Of a stretch of 64,000 bases of DNA, positions 34,014 through 42,163 are shown piece after piece. The notes beneath the pieces were generated by a model, which saw only the letters and a program-made list of their open reading frames with translations, searched no databases and was not told where the DNA came from. This DNA comes from Streptomyces cinnabarinus (GTDB lineage: Bacteria > Actinomycetota > Actinomycetes > Streptomycetales > Streptomycetaceae): assembly GCF_027270315.1 (NCBI RefSeq), contig NZ_CP114413.1:5890001-5954000 (forward strand), read 5' to 3'. Positions within the stretch are counted from its first letter, which is position 1. Every line of letters begins with the position of its first letter. The translations under genes were made by a program, and so were the position numbers.

Positions 34014-34039
34014 GGAACCGAGTAAAGCGTGAGTAAGTT
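34014..34039 (+). promoter_or_regulatory. Possible ECF-type promoter before the UPF0182 gene (GGAAC-N18-GTT)
   Basis: GGAAC at 34014-34018 and GTT at 34037-34039, 18 bp apart, resemble ECF-sigma promoters. One base differs from the SigR consensus. The 5' leader to TTG 34132 would be about 85 bases. Chance occurrence cannot be excluded. Confidence 0.35.
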
Positions 34040-34131
34040 GCATAGGTGTGGGCCTACGATCACGAGGCCCTTCGGAGGGCCCGAAACGACCAGGGCCTGA
34101 CGGATCGACAGCGAACTTCGAGGTGCACACC

Positions 34132-37074
34132 TTGGCTTTCCAGATGCCGGACCGCGGCGGAGGCCCGACGGGGCCACGGATCAGAGTGGGCCGCCCGTCC
34201 CGGCGTGTCCGGACCCTGCTCATGACGCTGGGCGTCCTTGCCGTACTCGGCATGGCGTTCACCATGTTCGCGGGCTTCTGGACGGACTGGCTCTGGTACC
34301 GCTCGGTGAACTACTCGTCCGTCTTCACCACGACCCTGTGGACGAAGATCGGCCTGTTCTTCGTCTTCGGCCTGCTGATGGCCCTCTCGGTCGGCTTCAA
34401 CATCTGGCTGGCGCACCGGCTGCGGCCGCCGCTGAGCGCCATGTCGATGGAGCAGCAGAGCCTCGACCGCTACCGCATGGGCATCGCGCCGTACAAGAAG
34501 TGGCTGCTGCTCGCGATCACCGCGCTGGTCGGGCTGATCGCCGGTGCCTCCGCGTCGGGGCAGTGGCGGACCTGGCTGATGTGGGTCAACGGCGTGTCCT
34601 TCAACCAGAAGGACCCCCAGTTCCACCTGGACGTCTCCTTCTACGCCTTCGACCTGCCCTGGTACCGCTTCCTGCTGGGCTTCGGCTTCGCGGCCGCGAT
34701 CCTCTCCGTGATCGCCGCCGCGCTCACCCACTACCTCTACGGCGGGCTGCGCATCACCAGCCCCGGAGCGCGCGCCACCGCGGCCGCCACCGGGCACCTG
34801 TCGGTCCTGCTCGGGATCTTTGTGGCGCTGAAGGCGGTCGCCTACTGGCTCGACCGGTACGGCCTGGCCGTGAAGTCCAGCGATTTCAAGGCCACCGACA
34901 ACTGGACGGGCCTCAGGTACGTCGACGCCAACGCCTATCTGCCGGCCAAGACGATCCTGTTCTGCATCGCGGTCATCTGCGCCCTGCTGTTCTTCGCCAC
35001 CCTGTGGCGGCGCACCTGGCAGCTGCCCGTCATCGGCTTCGGTCTGATGGTGCTCTCGGCGATCCTCATCGGCGGTCTGTACCCGGCGATCGTCCAGAAG
35101 TTCCAGGTCCAGCCGAACGAGCAGGCCAAGGAAGCGCCCTACGTCGAGAAGAACCTCAAGGCGACGCGTGAGGCGTACGGCATCGACGACGCCCAGGTCA
35201 CCGAGTACTCGGGGCAGAGCAGCACGGCCGACAAGACCAAGCTGCGGGACGAGGTCGACAGCACGGCGAGCATCCGCATCATGGACCCGAACGTGGTCTC
35301 GCCGACCTTCCAGCAGCTCCAGCAGATCAGGAACTACTACGGGTTCCCGACCAACCTGGACGTCGACCGGTACAGCAAGGACGGCAAGGACCAGGACACC
35401 GTCATCGGTCTGCGTGAGCTGAACCTCAACGGCATCCCGAAGAACAACTGGATCAACGACCACTTCCGCTACACCCACGGCTACGGCGCGGTCGCCGCCG
35501 AGGGGACCAGCGCCGATTCCCAGGGCCGCCCGGTCTTCACCGAGTCCGACCTGCCGTCCAAGGGCGACCTCGGCAAGTACCAGCAGCGGGTCTACTACGG
35601 CGAGAAGACCACGGAGTACTCGATCGTCGGCGGTCCCCAGAAGGAGATCGACTACTCCGACGACACCGGTGAGAAGACCTACAGCTACGAGGGCAACAGC
35701 GGGGTCAACCTCTCCAACCCGGTGAACCGCGCCGCCTACGCGGTGGCGTTCAGCGAGCCGCAGATCCTGTACTCCGGGGCGATCGGCGAGGGTTCGCGGA
35801 TCCTGTACAACCGCACGCCCAAGGAGCGCGTCGAGGCGGTCGCGCCCTGGCTGACCATCGACGGCGACGCCTACCCGGCGGTCGTGGACGGCAAGATCCA
35901 GTGGATCGTCGACGCCTACACGACCACCAACGGCTACCCGTACGCGTCCCGTACGACGCTCGGTGACACCACGGCCGACTCGCTGACGGCGACCAACGAC
36001 TCCCGCGCGGTGGTGGCCCAGCAGAACCAGGTCAACTACATCCGCAACTCGGTGAAGGCGACCGTCGACGCGTACAGCGGCCAGGTCAAGCTCTACCAGT
36101 GGGACACCCAGGACCCGGTCCTGAAGACCTGGATGAAGGCGTTCCCGAACACCGTGGAGCCCAAGAGCGACATCTCCGAGTCGCTGATGGCCCATCTGCG
36201 GTACCCGCAGGACCTGTTCAAGGTCCAGCGCGAGCTGCTCAGCCGCTACCACGTGGACGACGCCACCACGTTCCTCAGCGGCAGCGAGGTGTGGCAGGTC
36301 CCGGACGACCCGACCAACAAGGCGGGCGACGCGGTGCCGCCGTACTACCTGTCCATGAAGATGCCGGACCAGAAGCAGCAGGCGTTCTCGCTGACGACGA
36401 CGTTCACACCGAACGGCCGTGACAACCTCAGCGCGTTCATGGCGGTCGACGCGGAAGCCGGTACCACCGACTACGGCAAGATCAGAATCCTGAAACTGCC
36501 GACCAACACCACCGTCAACGGACCCAAACAGGTCCAGAGCCAGTTCAACTCCGAACAGGACATCGCCGAGACGATCAGCCTCCTCAGCAGAGGCGACTCG
36601 AACGTCGAGTACGGCAACCTGCTCGCGGTGCCACTGGACGGCGGACTGCTCTACGTCGAACCCGTCTACGTCCGCGGTGGCGGGCTGAAGTACCCGCTGC
36701 TGCGCAAGGTGTTGGTGACCTACGGAGGCAGTACGGCCTTCGAGGACACCCTCGACCAGGCGCTCAACAAGATCTTCGGCGCGGAGGGCACGACGCCCGA
36801 GCCACCGGAGGACGACGGTGACGAACCCAACGAGCCCACGCCACCGCCGACGACCGAGAACCCCACGGTCCAGGAGGCGTTGAACGACGCCCAGAAGGCC
36901 TTCGAGGACGGTCAGCAGGCGCTGAAGGACGGCGACTGGGAGGCGTACGGCAAGGCCCAGGAGGACCTGGAGGAGGCGCTGCGGCGAGCCGAGGACGCGC
37001 AGTCCGGCGAGACCGGCGGCGGGGACGGCGGCGGGGCGAGTCCCAGCCCGAGTCCCAGCCCGGACAGCAGCTGA
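34132..37074 (+). CDS. UPF0182-family large membrane protein
   Basis: A 980-aa protein from TTG 34132 with GAGGTG six bases upstream. About seven transmembrane helices lie in the first ~330 residues, followed by a large extracytoplasmic domain (~330-900) rich in Tyr/Asn/Asp and carrying conserved UPF0182 blocks (GYGAVAAEGT, RFILFALRT-like helices, LTTTFTPNGRDNLSAFM). The C-terminal tail is acidic with a helical repeat (DAQKAFEDGQQALKDGDWEA) and ends in Gly/Ser/Pro. Broadly conserved in actinobacteria; function unknown. Transcription would run toward the initiator tRNA gene 41 bp downstream. Confidence 0.88.
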   Translation: MAFQMPDRGGGPTGPRIRVGRPSRRVRTLLMTLGVLAVLGMAFTMFAGFWTDWLWYRSVNYSSVFTTTLWTKIGLFFVFGLLMALSVGFNIWLAHRLRPPLSAMSMEQQSLDRYRMGIAPYKKWLLLAITALVGLIAGASASGQWRTWLMWVNGVSFNQKDPQFHLDVSFYAFDLPWYRFLLGFGFAAAILSVIAAALTHYLYGGLRITSPGARATAAATGHLSVLLGIFVALKAVAYWLDRYGLAVKSSDFKATDNWTGLRYVDANAYLPAKTILFCIAVICALLFFATLWRRTWQLPVIGFGLMVLSAILIGGLYPAIVQKFQVQPNEQAKEAPYVEKNLKATREAYGIDDAQVTEYSGQSSTADKTKLRDEVDSTASIRIMDPNVVSPTFQQLQQIRNYYGFPTNLDVDRYSKDGKDQDTVIGLRELNLNGIPKNNWINDHFRYTHGYGAVAAEGTSADSQGRPVFTESDLPSKGDLGKYQQRVYYGEKTTEYSIVGGPQKEIDYSDDTGEKTYSYEGNSGVNLSNPVNRAAYAVAFSEPQILYSGAIGEGSRILYNRTPKERVEAVAPWLTIDGDAYPAVVDGKIQWIVDAYTTTNGYPYASRTTLGDTTADSLTATNDSRAVVAQQNQVNYIRNSVKATVDAYSGQVKLYQWDTQDPVLKTWMKAFPNTVEPKSDISESLMAHLRYPQDLFKVQRELLSRYHVDDATTFLSGSEVWQVPDDPTNKAGDAVPPYYLSMKMPDQKQQAFSLTTTFTPNGRDNLSAFMAVDAEAGTTDYGKIRILKLPTNTTVNGPKQVQSQFNSEQDIAETISLLSRGDSNVEYGNLLAVPLDGGLLYVEPVYVRGGGLKYPLLRKVLVTYGGSTAFEDTLDQALNKIFGAEGTTPEPPEDDGDEPNEPTPPPTTENPTVQEALNDAQKAFEDGQQALKDGDWEAYGKAQEDLEEALRRAEDAQSGETGGGDGGGASPSPSPSPDSS

Positions 37075-37080
37075 TCAAGC

Positions 37081-37125
37081 CCACCCCGCGCCGTGATACT
37101 GTTGTCGCACAACGGCGCGGGGTGG
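37081..37125 (+). repeat. 13-bp inverted repeat spanning the tRNA-fMet promoter and 5' end
   Basis: CCACCCCGCGCCG at 37081-37093 is perfectly complementary to CGGCGCGGGGTGG at 37113-37125, which includes the first ten bases of the tRNA. The -10-like TACTGT (37098-37103) lies between the arms. Confidence 0.75.
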
Positions 37126-37189
37126 AGCAGCTCGGTAGCTCGCTGGGCTCATAACCCAGAGGTCGCAGGTTCAAATCCTGTCCCCGCTA
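37116..37189 (+). tRNA. tRNA-fMet (CAT), initiator
   Basis: 74 nt without encoded CCA. Cloverleaf: acceptor CGCGGGG with CCCCGCT, giving a C1-U72 mismatch; anticodon arm CTGGG-CTCATAA-CCCAG with the three G-C pairs unique to initiators; T arm GCAGG-TTCAAAT-CCTGT. The unpaired 1-72 position and GGG/CCC anticodon stem identify an initiator, not elongator, tRNA. An identical copy lies at 39312-39385. Confidence 0.96.
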
Positions 37190-37197
37190 CTGCGATC

Positions 37198-37230
37198 GAA
37201 GGCCCGGATCCTCTTTGGATCCGGGCCTTC
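37198..37230 (+). terminator. Perfect 14-bp hairpin after the first tRNA-fMet
   Basis: Arms 37198-37211 and 37217-37230 (GAAGGCCCGGATCC and complement) with loop TCTTT; probable terminator of the tRNA transcript. Confidence 0.82.
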
Positions 37231-37394
37231 GTGATGTGCGAACGCATGTGCCGCGTGGCGGTACCGCCGTGCCGCTGTGGGGAGTTGGCGGAACTGTGTT
37301 TGACTTGTCTCTCTGTGGGCATGTCGACAAAACGCTGAAGTGACCTCACTGGCTGCGGTATACCAGGTGTACCCAGGTTGCAGGTGGTGCGACG
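37231..37394 (+). promoter_or_regulatory. Upstream region of the Sel1-repeat gene
   Basis: Contains TTGACT (37300-37305) and a short palindromic stretch, GTATACCAGGTGTAC (37357-37371). Either could belong to a promoter or operator for the gene at 37395, but spacing is not canonical. Nothing else is recognisable. Confidence 0.4.
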
Positions 37395-39221
37395 ATGGAC
37401 GTTATGGGGGACAAGGCAACTCTGTTGGAGACAGGGCGTTTTGTGCAGTCTTCCGACCGGGACGAAGCCGGTGAGGCTGCCGAGGAGCTGCGCCTGCGGC
37501 TCGCCGCCGAGGCCGGCGACGTCGAGGCGATGAGCGTCCTCGGCGCCCTGCTGCTGCGCCGCGGTGATCTCGACGGAGCCGAGCCCCAGTTGCGTGCCGC
37601 CACCGCCGCGGGCGACCGGGCCGCCGCCAACAACCTGGGAGTCCTCCTTCATCAGCGCGGGTACGCCGACGAGGCCGCGGGCTGGTGGCGGATCGCCGCG
37701 GTCGCCGGATCGGCCGCCGCCGCGCACGCGTTGGGCCGTCATCACCGCGAGCGCGGCGACGAGCCGGCCGCCGAGTACTGGCTGCGGCAGTCCGCCGAGC
37801 AGGGACACGCGCTGGGCGCCTACGCGCTCGCCGATCTGCTGGAGCACCGCGGTGACGCCGGGGCCGGGCGATGGATGCGGGCCGCCGCCGAGCGGGGGCA
37901 CCGGGAGGCCGCGTACCGGCTGGCCAGAGCGCTGGACCGGCGGGGCGCGGGGGAAGCCGACGGTGACAACGGTGTCGACTCCGACTCCGACGCCGAGGCG
38001 TCCGAGGCGTCCGGTGCGGCCGAGGCCGAGCAGTGGTACCGGCAGGCCGCGGCGCGCGGGCACCGGCGGGCCGCGCTGCATCTCGGGGCGATCCTGGAGC
38101 GGCGCGGTGAGCTGAAGGAGGCCGGGCGCTGGTACCTGACCTCCGCCAAGGACGGCGAGGCACGGGCCGCCTGCGCGCTGGGGTTCCTGCTCCGGGACGC
38201 CGGGGACGAGGAGAGCGCCGCCGTGTGGTGGCTGCGGGCCGCCCAGGAGGGGGACGGGAACGCCGCGAACGCGCTCGGCGCGCTGCATGCCGAGCGGGGG
38301 CAGACCCAGACCGCCGAGCGGTGGTACCGGGCCGCGATGGACGCCGGTGATGTGAACGGCGCGTACAACCTCGGGCTGCTCTGTGCCGAGCAGCAGCGGA
38401 CCGCGCAGGCCGAGCAGTGGTACCGGCGGGCGGCGTACGCCGGGCACCGGGAGGCGGCGAACGCGCTGGCGATCCTGCTGCTCCAGGGCGGGGACACCGC
38501 GGGTTCGGAGCCGTGGTTCTCCAAGGCCGCGGAGGCGGGGAGCGTGGACGCCGCCTTCAACCTCGGGATCCTCTTCGCCGGGCGCGGGGAGGACGGGGTC
38601 GCGCTGCGGTGGTACGAGCGGGCGGCGGCCGCCGGGCACACCGAGGCCGCGCTCCAGGTCGGGATCGCCCGGCTCAGGGACGGCGACGAGTCCGGGGCCG
38701 AGCGGCATCTGCGGTGTGCGGCGGGTGGCGGCAGCGCGGAGGCCGCGTACCGGCTGGCGACCGTGCTCGACGCCCGGCGCCCGCCCGAGCCCGCGCATGA
38801 GCTCGGGGAGATCGTGCACGAGAAGAGCGAGTGCGAGGAGTGGTACGAGCGGGCCGCCGGGCAGGGGCACCGGCGGGCGCAGGTGCGGGTCGGGATGCTG
38901 GCCGCGGCGCGCGGGGACGTCGTGGAGGCGGCCCGTTGGTACCGGGAGGCCGCGGAGGCCGGGTCCCGCAACGGCGCGTTCAATCTGGGGCTGCTGCTGG
39001 CCCGGGAGGGCAGTGAGCCGGAGGCGGCGGTGTGGTGGACCCGGGCCGCCGACGCCGGTCACGGGCGGGCGGCGTTGCGGCTGGCCCTCGTCTACGCGCG
39101 TCGCGGCGAGCTGGCCGAGGGGCAGGGGTGGGCCGACCGGGCGGTGGCGCTCGGCCCGGACGAGGTCTCCGAGCGGGCGGCACGGCTGCGGGACGCTCTG
39201 CGGGAGGAGCTGTCGGCGTAG
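37395..39221 (+). CDS. Sel1/TPR-repeat protein
   Basis: A 608-aa protein from ATG 37395 (AGGTGG upstream; a second ATG at 37404). The body consists of about fifteen ~36-residue Sel1-like repeats (pattern AAEWYRRAAEAGHxxAAxxLGxLLxxRGD), preceded by a short N-terminal leader. No enzymatic domain, signal peptide or membrane helix is visible. Sel1 repeats form superhelical scaffolds for protein partners. It sits between two identical initiator tRNA genes, a conserved Streptomyces arrangement as far as I recall. Confidence 0.88.
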   Translation: MDVMGDKATLLETGRFVQSSDRDEAGEAAEELRLRLAAEAGDVEAMSVLGALLLRRGDLDGAEPQLRAATAAGDRAAANNLGVLLHQRGYADEAAGWWRIAAVAGSAAAAHALGRHHRERGDEPAAEYWLRQSAEQGHALGAYALADLLEHRGDAGAGRWMRAAAERGHREAAYRLARALDRRGAGEADGDNGVDSDSDAEASEASGAAEAEQWYRQAAARGHRRAALHLGAILERRGELKEAGRWYLTSAKDGEARAACALGFLLRDAGDEESAAVWWLRAAQEGDGNAANALGALHAERGQTQTAERWYRAAMDAGDVNGAYNLGLLCAEQQRTAQAEQWYRRAAYAGHREAANALAILLLQGGDTAGSEPWFSKAAEAGSVDAAFNLGILFAGRGEDGVALRWYERAAAAGHTEAALQVGIARLRDGDESGAERHLRCAAGGGSAEAAYRLATVLDARRPPEPAHELGEIVHEKSECEEWYERAAGQGHRRAQVRVGMLAAARGDVVEAARWYREAAEAGSRNGAFNLGLLLAREGSEPEAAVWWTRAADAGHGRAALRLALVYARRGELAEGQGWADRAVALGPDEVSERAARLRDALREELSA

Positions 39222-39269
39222 CGCAGGGCCGGGCAGGCGTGCGCCGGCGCCGGCTCCGCGTGAAGCGAT

Positions 39270-39299
39270 TTGCCTCCGTCCGCGTCCTTGACGTAACGT
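39270..39299 (+). promoter_or_regulatory. Predicted promoter of the second tRNA-fMet
   Basis: TTGCCT (39270-39275) and TAACGT (39294-39299) are 18 bp apart; the -10 ends 13 bases before the tRNA, the same distance as TACTGT before the first copy. Confidence 0.5.
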
Positions 39300-39311
39300 T
39301 GCATTCACCGA

Positions 39312-39385
39312 CGCGGGGTGGAGCAGCTCGGTAGCTCGCTGGGCTCATAACCCAGAGGTCGCAGGTTCAAATCCTGTCCCCGCTA
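39312..39385 (+). tRNA. tRNA-fMet (CAT), initiator, second copy
   Basis: Identical over all 74 nt to the copy at 37116-37189, including the C1-U72 mismatch and the GGG/CCC anticodon stem. Flanking sequences differ, so this is a dispersed duplicate with its own promoter and terminator. The two copies are 2.1 kb apart. Confidence 0.96.
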
Positions 39386-39392
39386 CTGAAGG

Positions 39393-39428
39393 CCGAGGGC
39401 CGGAATCCGAAAGGGTTCCGGCCCTCGG
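39393..39428 (+). terminator. 16-bp hairpin with GAAA tetraloop after the second tRNA-fMet
   Basis: Arms 39393-39408 and 39413-39428, one T-G pair, stable GAAA loop; probable terminator. Confidence 0.82.
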
Positions 39429-39518
39429 TTCGTTTACGGGGCATGCCGCAGGGACGCAGACAGCAGAAAGCCCCGGCACCGATCGGGATCGGTGCCGGGG
39501 CTCCTCGCGGGCGTCTGG

Positions 39519-39938
39519 TTACGCGGCCGCCGCGCAGCTCGGGCAGAGGCCGCGGTAGGTCACCTCGACGTCGGAGACCGTGAAGCCGAACCGCTCCGAG
39601 GAGGGGAGGTCGGCGAGCGGGTTGCCGGTCGGGTGGACGTCCCGGATCGCGCCGCACTGGGCGCAGACCAGGTGGTGGTGCGGACGGTGCGCGTTCGGGT
39701 CGTACCGCTTGGCGCGCTTGTCGGTGGCGACCTCCAGCACCTCACCGAGGGTGACCAGCTCGCCCAGCGTGTTGTAGACGGTCGCCCGGGAGATCTCGGG
39801 CAGCTTGGCGACGGCCCTGGCGTGCACCTCGTCGGCCGTCAGGTGGACGTGTTCGCCGTCGAGGACCTCGGCCACGACGCGCCGCTGCGCGGTCATCCGC
39901 CATCCACGTCCGCGCAGTCGTTCCAGAAGGTCGCTCAT
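39519..39938 (-). CDS. Fur-family regulator (CatR/PerR-like peroxide sensor)
   Basis: A 139-aa Fur-type protein from ATG 39938. Winged-helix region: RMTAQRRVVAEVL and SRATVYNTLGELV; metal-binding HHHLVCAQCG and a second CPSC pair at the end (structural zinc). It is divergent from a catalase, the standard layout for a peroxide-sensing repressor (CatR or PerR type) controlling catalase. The specific name cannot be decided from sequence alone. Binding sites likely lie in the 160-bp shared region. Confidence 0.9.
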   Translation of the reverse strand: MSDLLERLRGRGWRMTAQRRVVAEVLDGEHVHLTADEVHARAVAKLPEISRATVYNTLGELVTLGEVLEVATDKRAKRYDPNAHRPHHHLVCAQCGAIRDVHPTGNPLADLPSSERFGFTVSDVEVTYRGLCPSCAAAA

Positions 39939-39998
39939 GGGCTACAGCCTAACAGCAAGAAGACCAGGTTCCGAATGGGTGTGACTTTGGAACCTTAT

Positions 39999-40026
39999 TT
40001 GACTTAGACATTGTCCATTGTAGGAT
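39999..40026 (+). promoter_or_regulatory. Catalase promoter, near-consensus HrdB type
   Basis: TTGACT (39999-40004), a 16-bp spacer and TAGGAT (40021-40026). The spacer contains a direct repeat, ATTGT-CC-ATTGT (40009-40020), a plausible target for the Fur-type repressor, since binding there would block the promoter. Confidence 0.75.
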
Positions 40027-40098
40027 CGGGAACGGCTTTGGCCAAGGGACAGGACTGGCCAGGGGCAGGACCGGCAAGGAATGGCGCAGGAGGCAGAC

Positions 40099-41553
40099 GT
40101 GACGCAGGGACCGCTCACTACGGAGGCCGGGGCACCGGTCGCCGACAACCAGAACAGTGAGACCGCGGGCGTCGGTGGCCCCGTGCTCGTCCAGGACCAG
40201 CTCCTGCTGGAGAAGCTGGCCCACTTCAACCGCGAGCGCATCCCGGAGCGGGTGGTGCACGCCCGCGGCGCCGGCGCGTACGGCACCTTCACGGTGACGG
40301 CCGATGTCACGCCGTACACCCGGGCCGCGTTCCTCTCCGAGGTCGGCAAGCGGACCGAGACCTTTCTGCGGTTCTCGACCGTGGCGGGCAACCTCGGTGC
40401 CGCGGACGCCGTGCGCGACCCGCGCGGGTGGGCGCTGAAGTTCTACACCGAGGAGGGCAACTACGACCTCGTCGGCAACAACACCCCGGTGTTCTTCATC
40501 AAGGACGCCATCAAGTTCCCCGACTTCATCCACACCCAGAAGCGCGACCCGTACACGGGCTCGACCGAGGCGGACAACGTCTGGGACTTCTGGAGCCTGA
40601 GCCCCGAGTCCACGCACCAGGTGACCTGGCTCTTCGGCGACCGCGGCATCCCCGCCTCGTACCGCCACATGAACGGCTACGGCTCGCACACCTACCAGTG
40701 GAACAACGAGGCCGGTGAGGTCTTCTGGGTCAAGTACCACTTCAAGACCGACCAGGGCATCAAGAACCTCACCCAGGAGGAGGCCGACCGGCTCGCCGGC
40801 GCGGACCCCGACTCCCACCAGCGCGACCTGCGCCAGGCCATCGAGCGCGGCGAGTTCCCGAGCTGGACCGTGCAGGTGCAGATCATGCCCGCGGCGGACG
40901 CGGCGACGTACCGCTTCAACCCGTTCGACCTCACCAAGGTGTGGCCGCACGAGGACTACCCGCCGATCGAGATCGGCCGGCTGGAGCTCAACCGCAACCC
41001 GCAGAACATCTTCGCCGAGGTCGAGCAGTCGATCTTCAGCCCGGCCCACTTCGTGCCCGGCATCGGCCCGTCCCCGGACAAGATGCTCCAGGGCCGCCTC
41101 TTCGCCTACGGCGACGCCCACCGCTACCGCGTCGGCATCAACGCCGACCACCTCCCGGTGAACCGCCCGCACGCCACCGAGGCGCGCACCAACTCCCGCG
41201 ACGGCTTCCTCTACGACGGCCGCCACGGCGGGGCGAAGAACTACGAGCCGAACAGCTTCGGCGGCCCGGCGCAGACCGGCCGCCCGCTGTGGCAGCCCTA
41301 CGACGGCTTCGGCGGCGGCACGGGCAACCACCCGGCGCCGGTGCACGCCGAGGACGACGACTTCGTGCAGGCGGGCAACCTCTACCGCCTGATGGCCGAC
41401 GACGAGCGGGAGCGCCTGGTGGCGAACCTGGCGGGCTTCATCGCCCAGGTCTCGCGCGAGGACATCGTGGAGCGGGCGATCGGCAACTTCCGCTCCGCGG
41501 ACGAGGACTTCGGCAAGCGGCTGGAGGCCGCGGTCCAGGCCCTGCGCGGCTGA
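40099..41553 (+). CDS. catA: Monofunctional heme catalase (clade 3)
   Basis: A 484-aa enzyme from GTG 40099, with a strong ribosome site (AGGAGG, 40088-40093); an ATG at 40081 lacks one. Catalytic His is in VVHARGAGAYG, Asn in the VGNNTPVFF block, and the heme-ligand Tyr in RLFAYGDAHRYR. Length and sequence fit small-subunit bacterial catalases. It degrades hydrogen peroxide in the cytoplasm. Divergent Fur-type regulator and the strong promoter at 39999-40026 suggest derepression by peroxide. Confidence 0.96.
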   Translation: MTQGPLTTEAGAPVADNQNSETAGVGGPVLVQDQLLLEKLAHFNRERIPERVVHARGAGAYGTFTVTADVTPYTRAAFLSEVGKRTETFLRFSTVAGNLGAADAVRDPRGWALKFYTEEGNYDLVGNNTPVFFIKDAIKFPDFIHTQKRDPYTGSTEADNVWDFWSLSPESTHQVTWLFGDRGIPASYRHMNGYGSHTYQWNNEAGEVFWVKYHFKTDQGIKNLTQEEADRLAGADPDSHQRDLRQAIERGEFPSWTVQVQIMPAADAATYRFNPFDLTKVWPHEDYPPIEIGRLELNRNPQNIFAEVEQSIFSPAHFVPGIGPSPDKMLQGRLFAYGDAHRYRVGINADHLPVNRPHATEARTNSRDGFLYDGRHGGAKNYEPNSFGGPAQTGRPLWQPYDGFGGGTGNHPAPVHAEDDDFVQAGNLYRLMADDERERLVANLAGFIAQVSREDIVERAIGNFRSADEDFGKRLEAAVQALRG

Positions 41554-41585
41554 GCAACCCACCAGCACTGGATCGCTTGTCGAAG

Positions 41586-41620
41586 CGGGCCGGACCCCTC
41601 AGGGAAGGGGGTCCGGCCCG
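41586..41620. terminator. 13-bp hairpin between catalase and converging CBS gene
   Basis: CGGGCCGGACCCC (41586-41598) pairs with GGGGTCCGGCCCG (41608-41620); shared terminator of two converging genes. Confidence 0.8.
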
Positions 41621-41650
41621 TTCGCGCGTGCGCAGCCCGTCGTGCGGGGG

Positions 41651-42043
41651 TCAGGCCGGGATCTTCTGCCGCAGCGGTGCCCAGCAGCGGATGATGTCGC
41701 GGACCGAGACGATGCCGACGGGTTCGTCGTGATCGAGGACGATCAGATGGCGGAAGCCGCCGTGCGCCATCGCGTGGGCCGCCTCCTCCAGGGTCCAGGA
41801 CGGGGCGGCGAACACCACGTCGGTGGTCGTGTGGGCGTGGGCGTGTTCGGCGTCCGGGTCCTGGCCCAGGCCGACGGAGTTGAGGACGTCGCGTTCGGTG
41901 ATGATGCCGATACCGCCGGCGTCCGGGTCGAGGACGACGGCCGCGCCCACCCGGCGGGCGGACATCAGCCGGGCGGCCTGTCGAAGGGTGTGGGTGGGGC
42001 CGATGGTGAGGACCACGGTGCTCATGGCGTCGCGGACGAGCAT
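41651..42043 (-). CDS. Two-CBS-domain protein
   Basis: A 130-aa protein from ATG 42043 with a near-perfect ribosome site (AGGAGGTGG, eight bases upstream). It is a tandem pair of CBS motifs (LVRDAMSTVVLTIGPTHTLRQAARLM, IGIITERDVL; TTDVVFAAPSWTLEEAAHAM, VGIVSVRDI) with nothing else. Stand-alone CBS pairs bind adenine nucleotides and act as energy or redox sensors. The upstream region is unusually AT-rich and carries Rex-like half-sites (42080-42107). Confidence 0.9.
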   Translation of the reverse strand: MLVRDAMSTVVLTIGPTHTLRQAARLMSARRVGAAVVLDPDAGGIGIITERDVLNSVGLGQDPDAEHAHAHTTTDVVFAAPSWTLEEAAHAMAHGGFRHLIVLDHDEPVGIVSVRDIIRCWAPLRQKIPA

Positions 42044-42079
42044 GGATGCAGCCACCTCCTGAGGGGGGTCCCGGTCCAC

Positions 42080-42107
42080 TTGTTCATTGTTTCACAAATT
42101 CACAAGG
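42080..42107 (-). promoter_or_regulatory. AT-rich imperfect inverted repeat with Rex-like half-sites before the CBS gene
   Basis: On the minus strand the 28-bp stretch starts CTTGTGAATTTGTGAA and ends GAACAAG. The Rex consensus is TTGTGAA-N4-TTCACAA; the left half-site is perfect but spacing of the right half deviates. It overlaps the likely promoter of the CBS gene. Confidence 0.35.
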
Positions 42108-42163
42108 GGTGGGACTTTCAGAGTGGCAGGCAAAGGGAGGGTCAACAAGAGGGCGCGTGAGGC

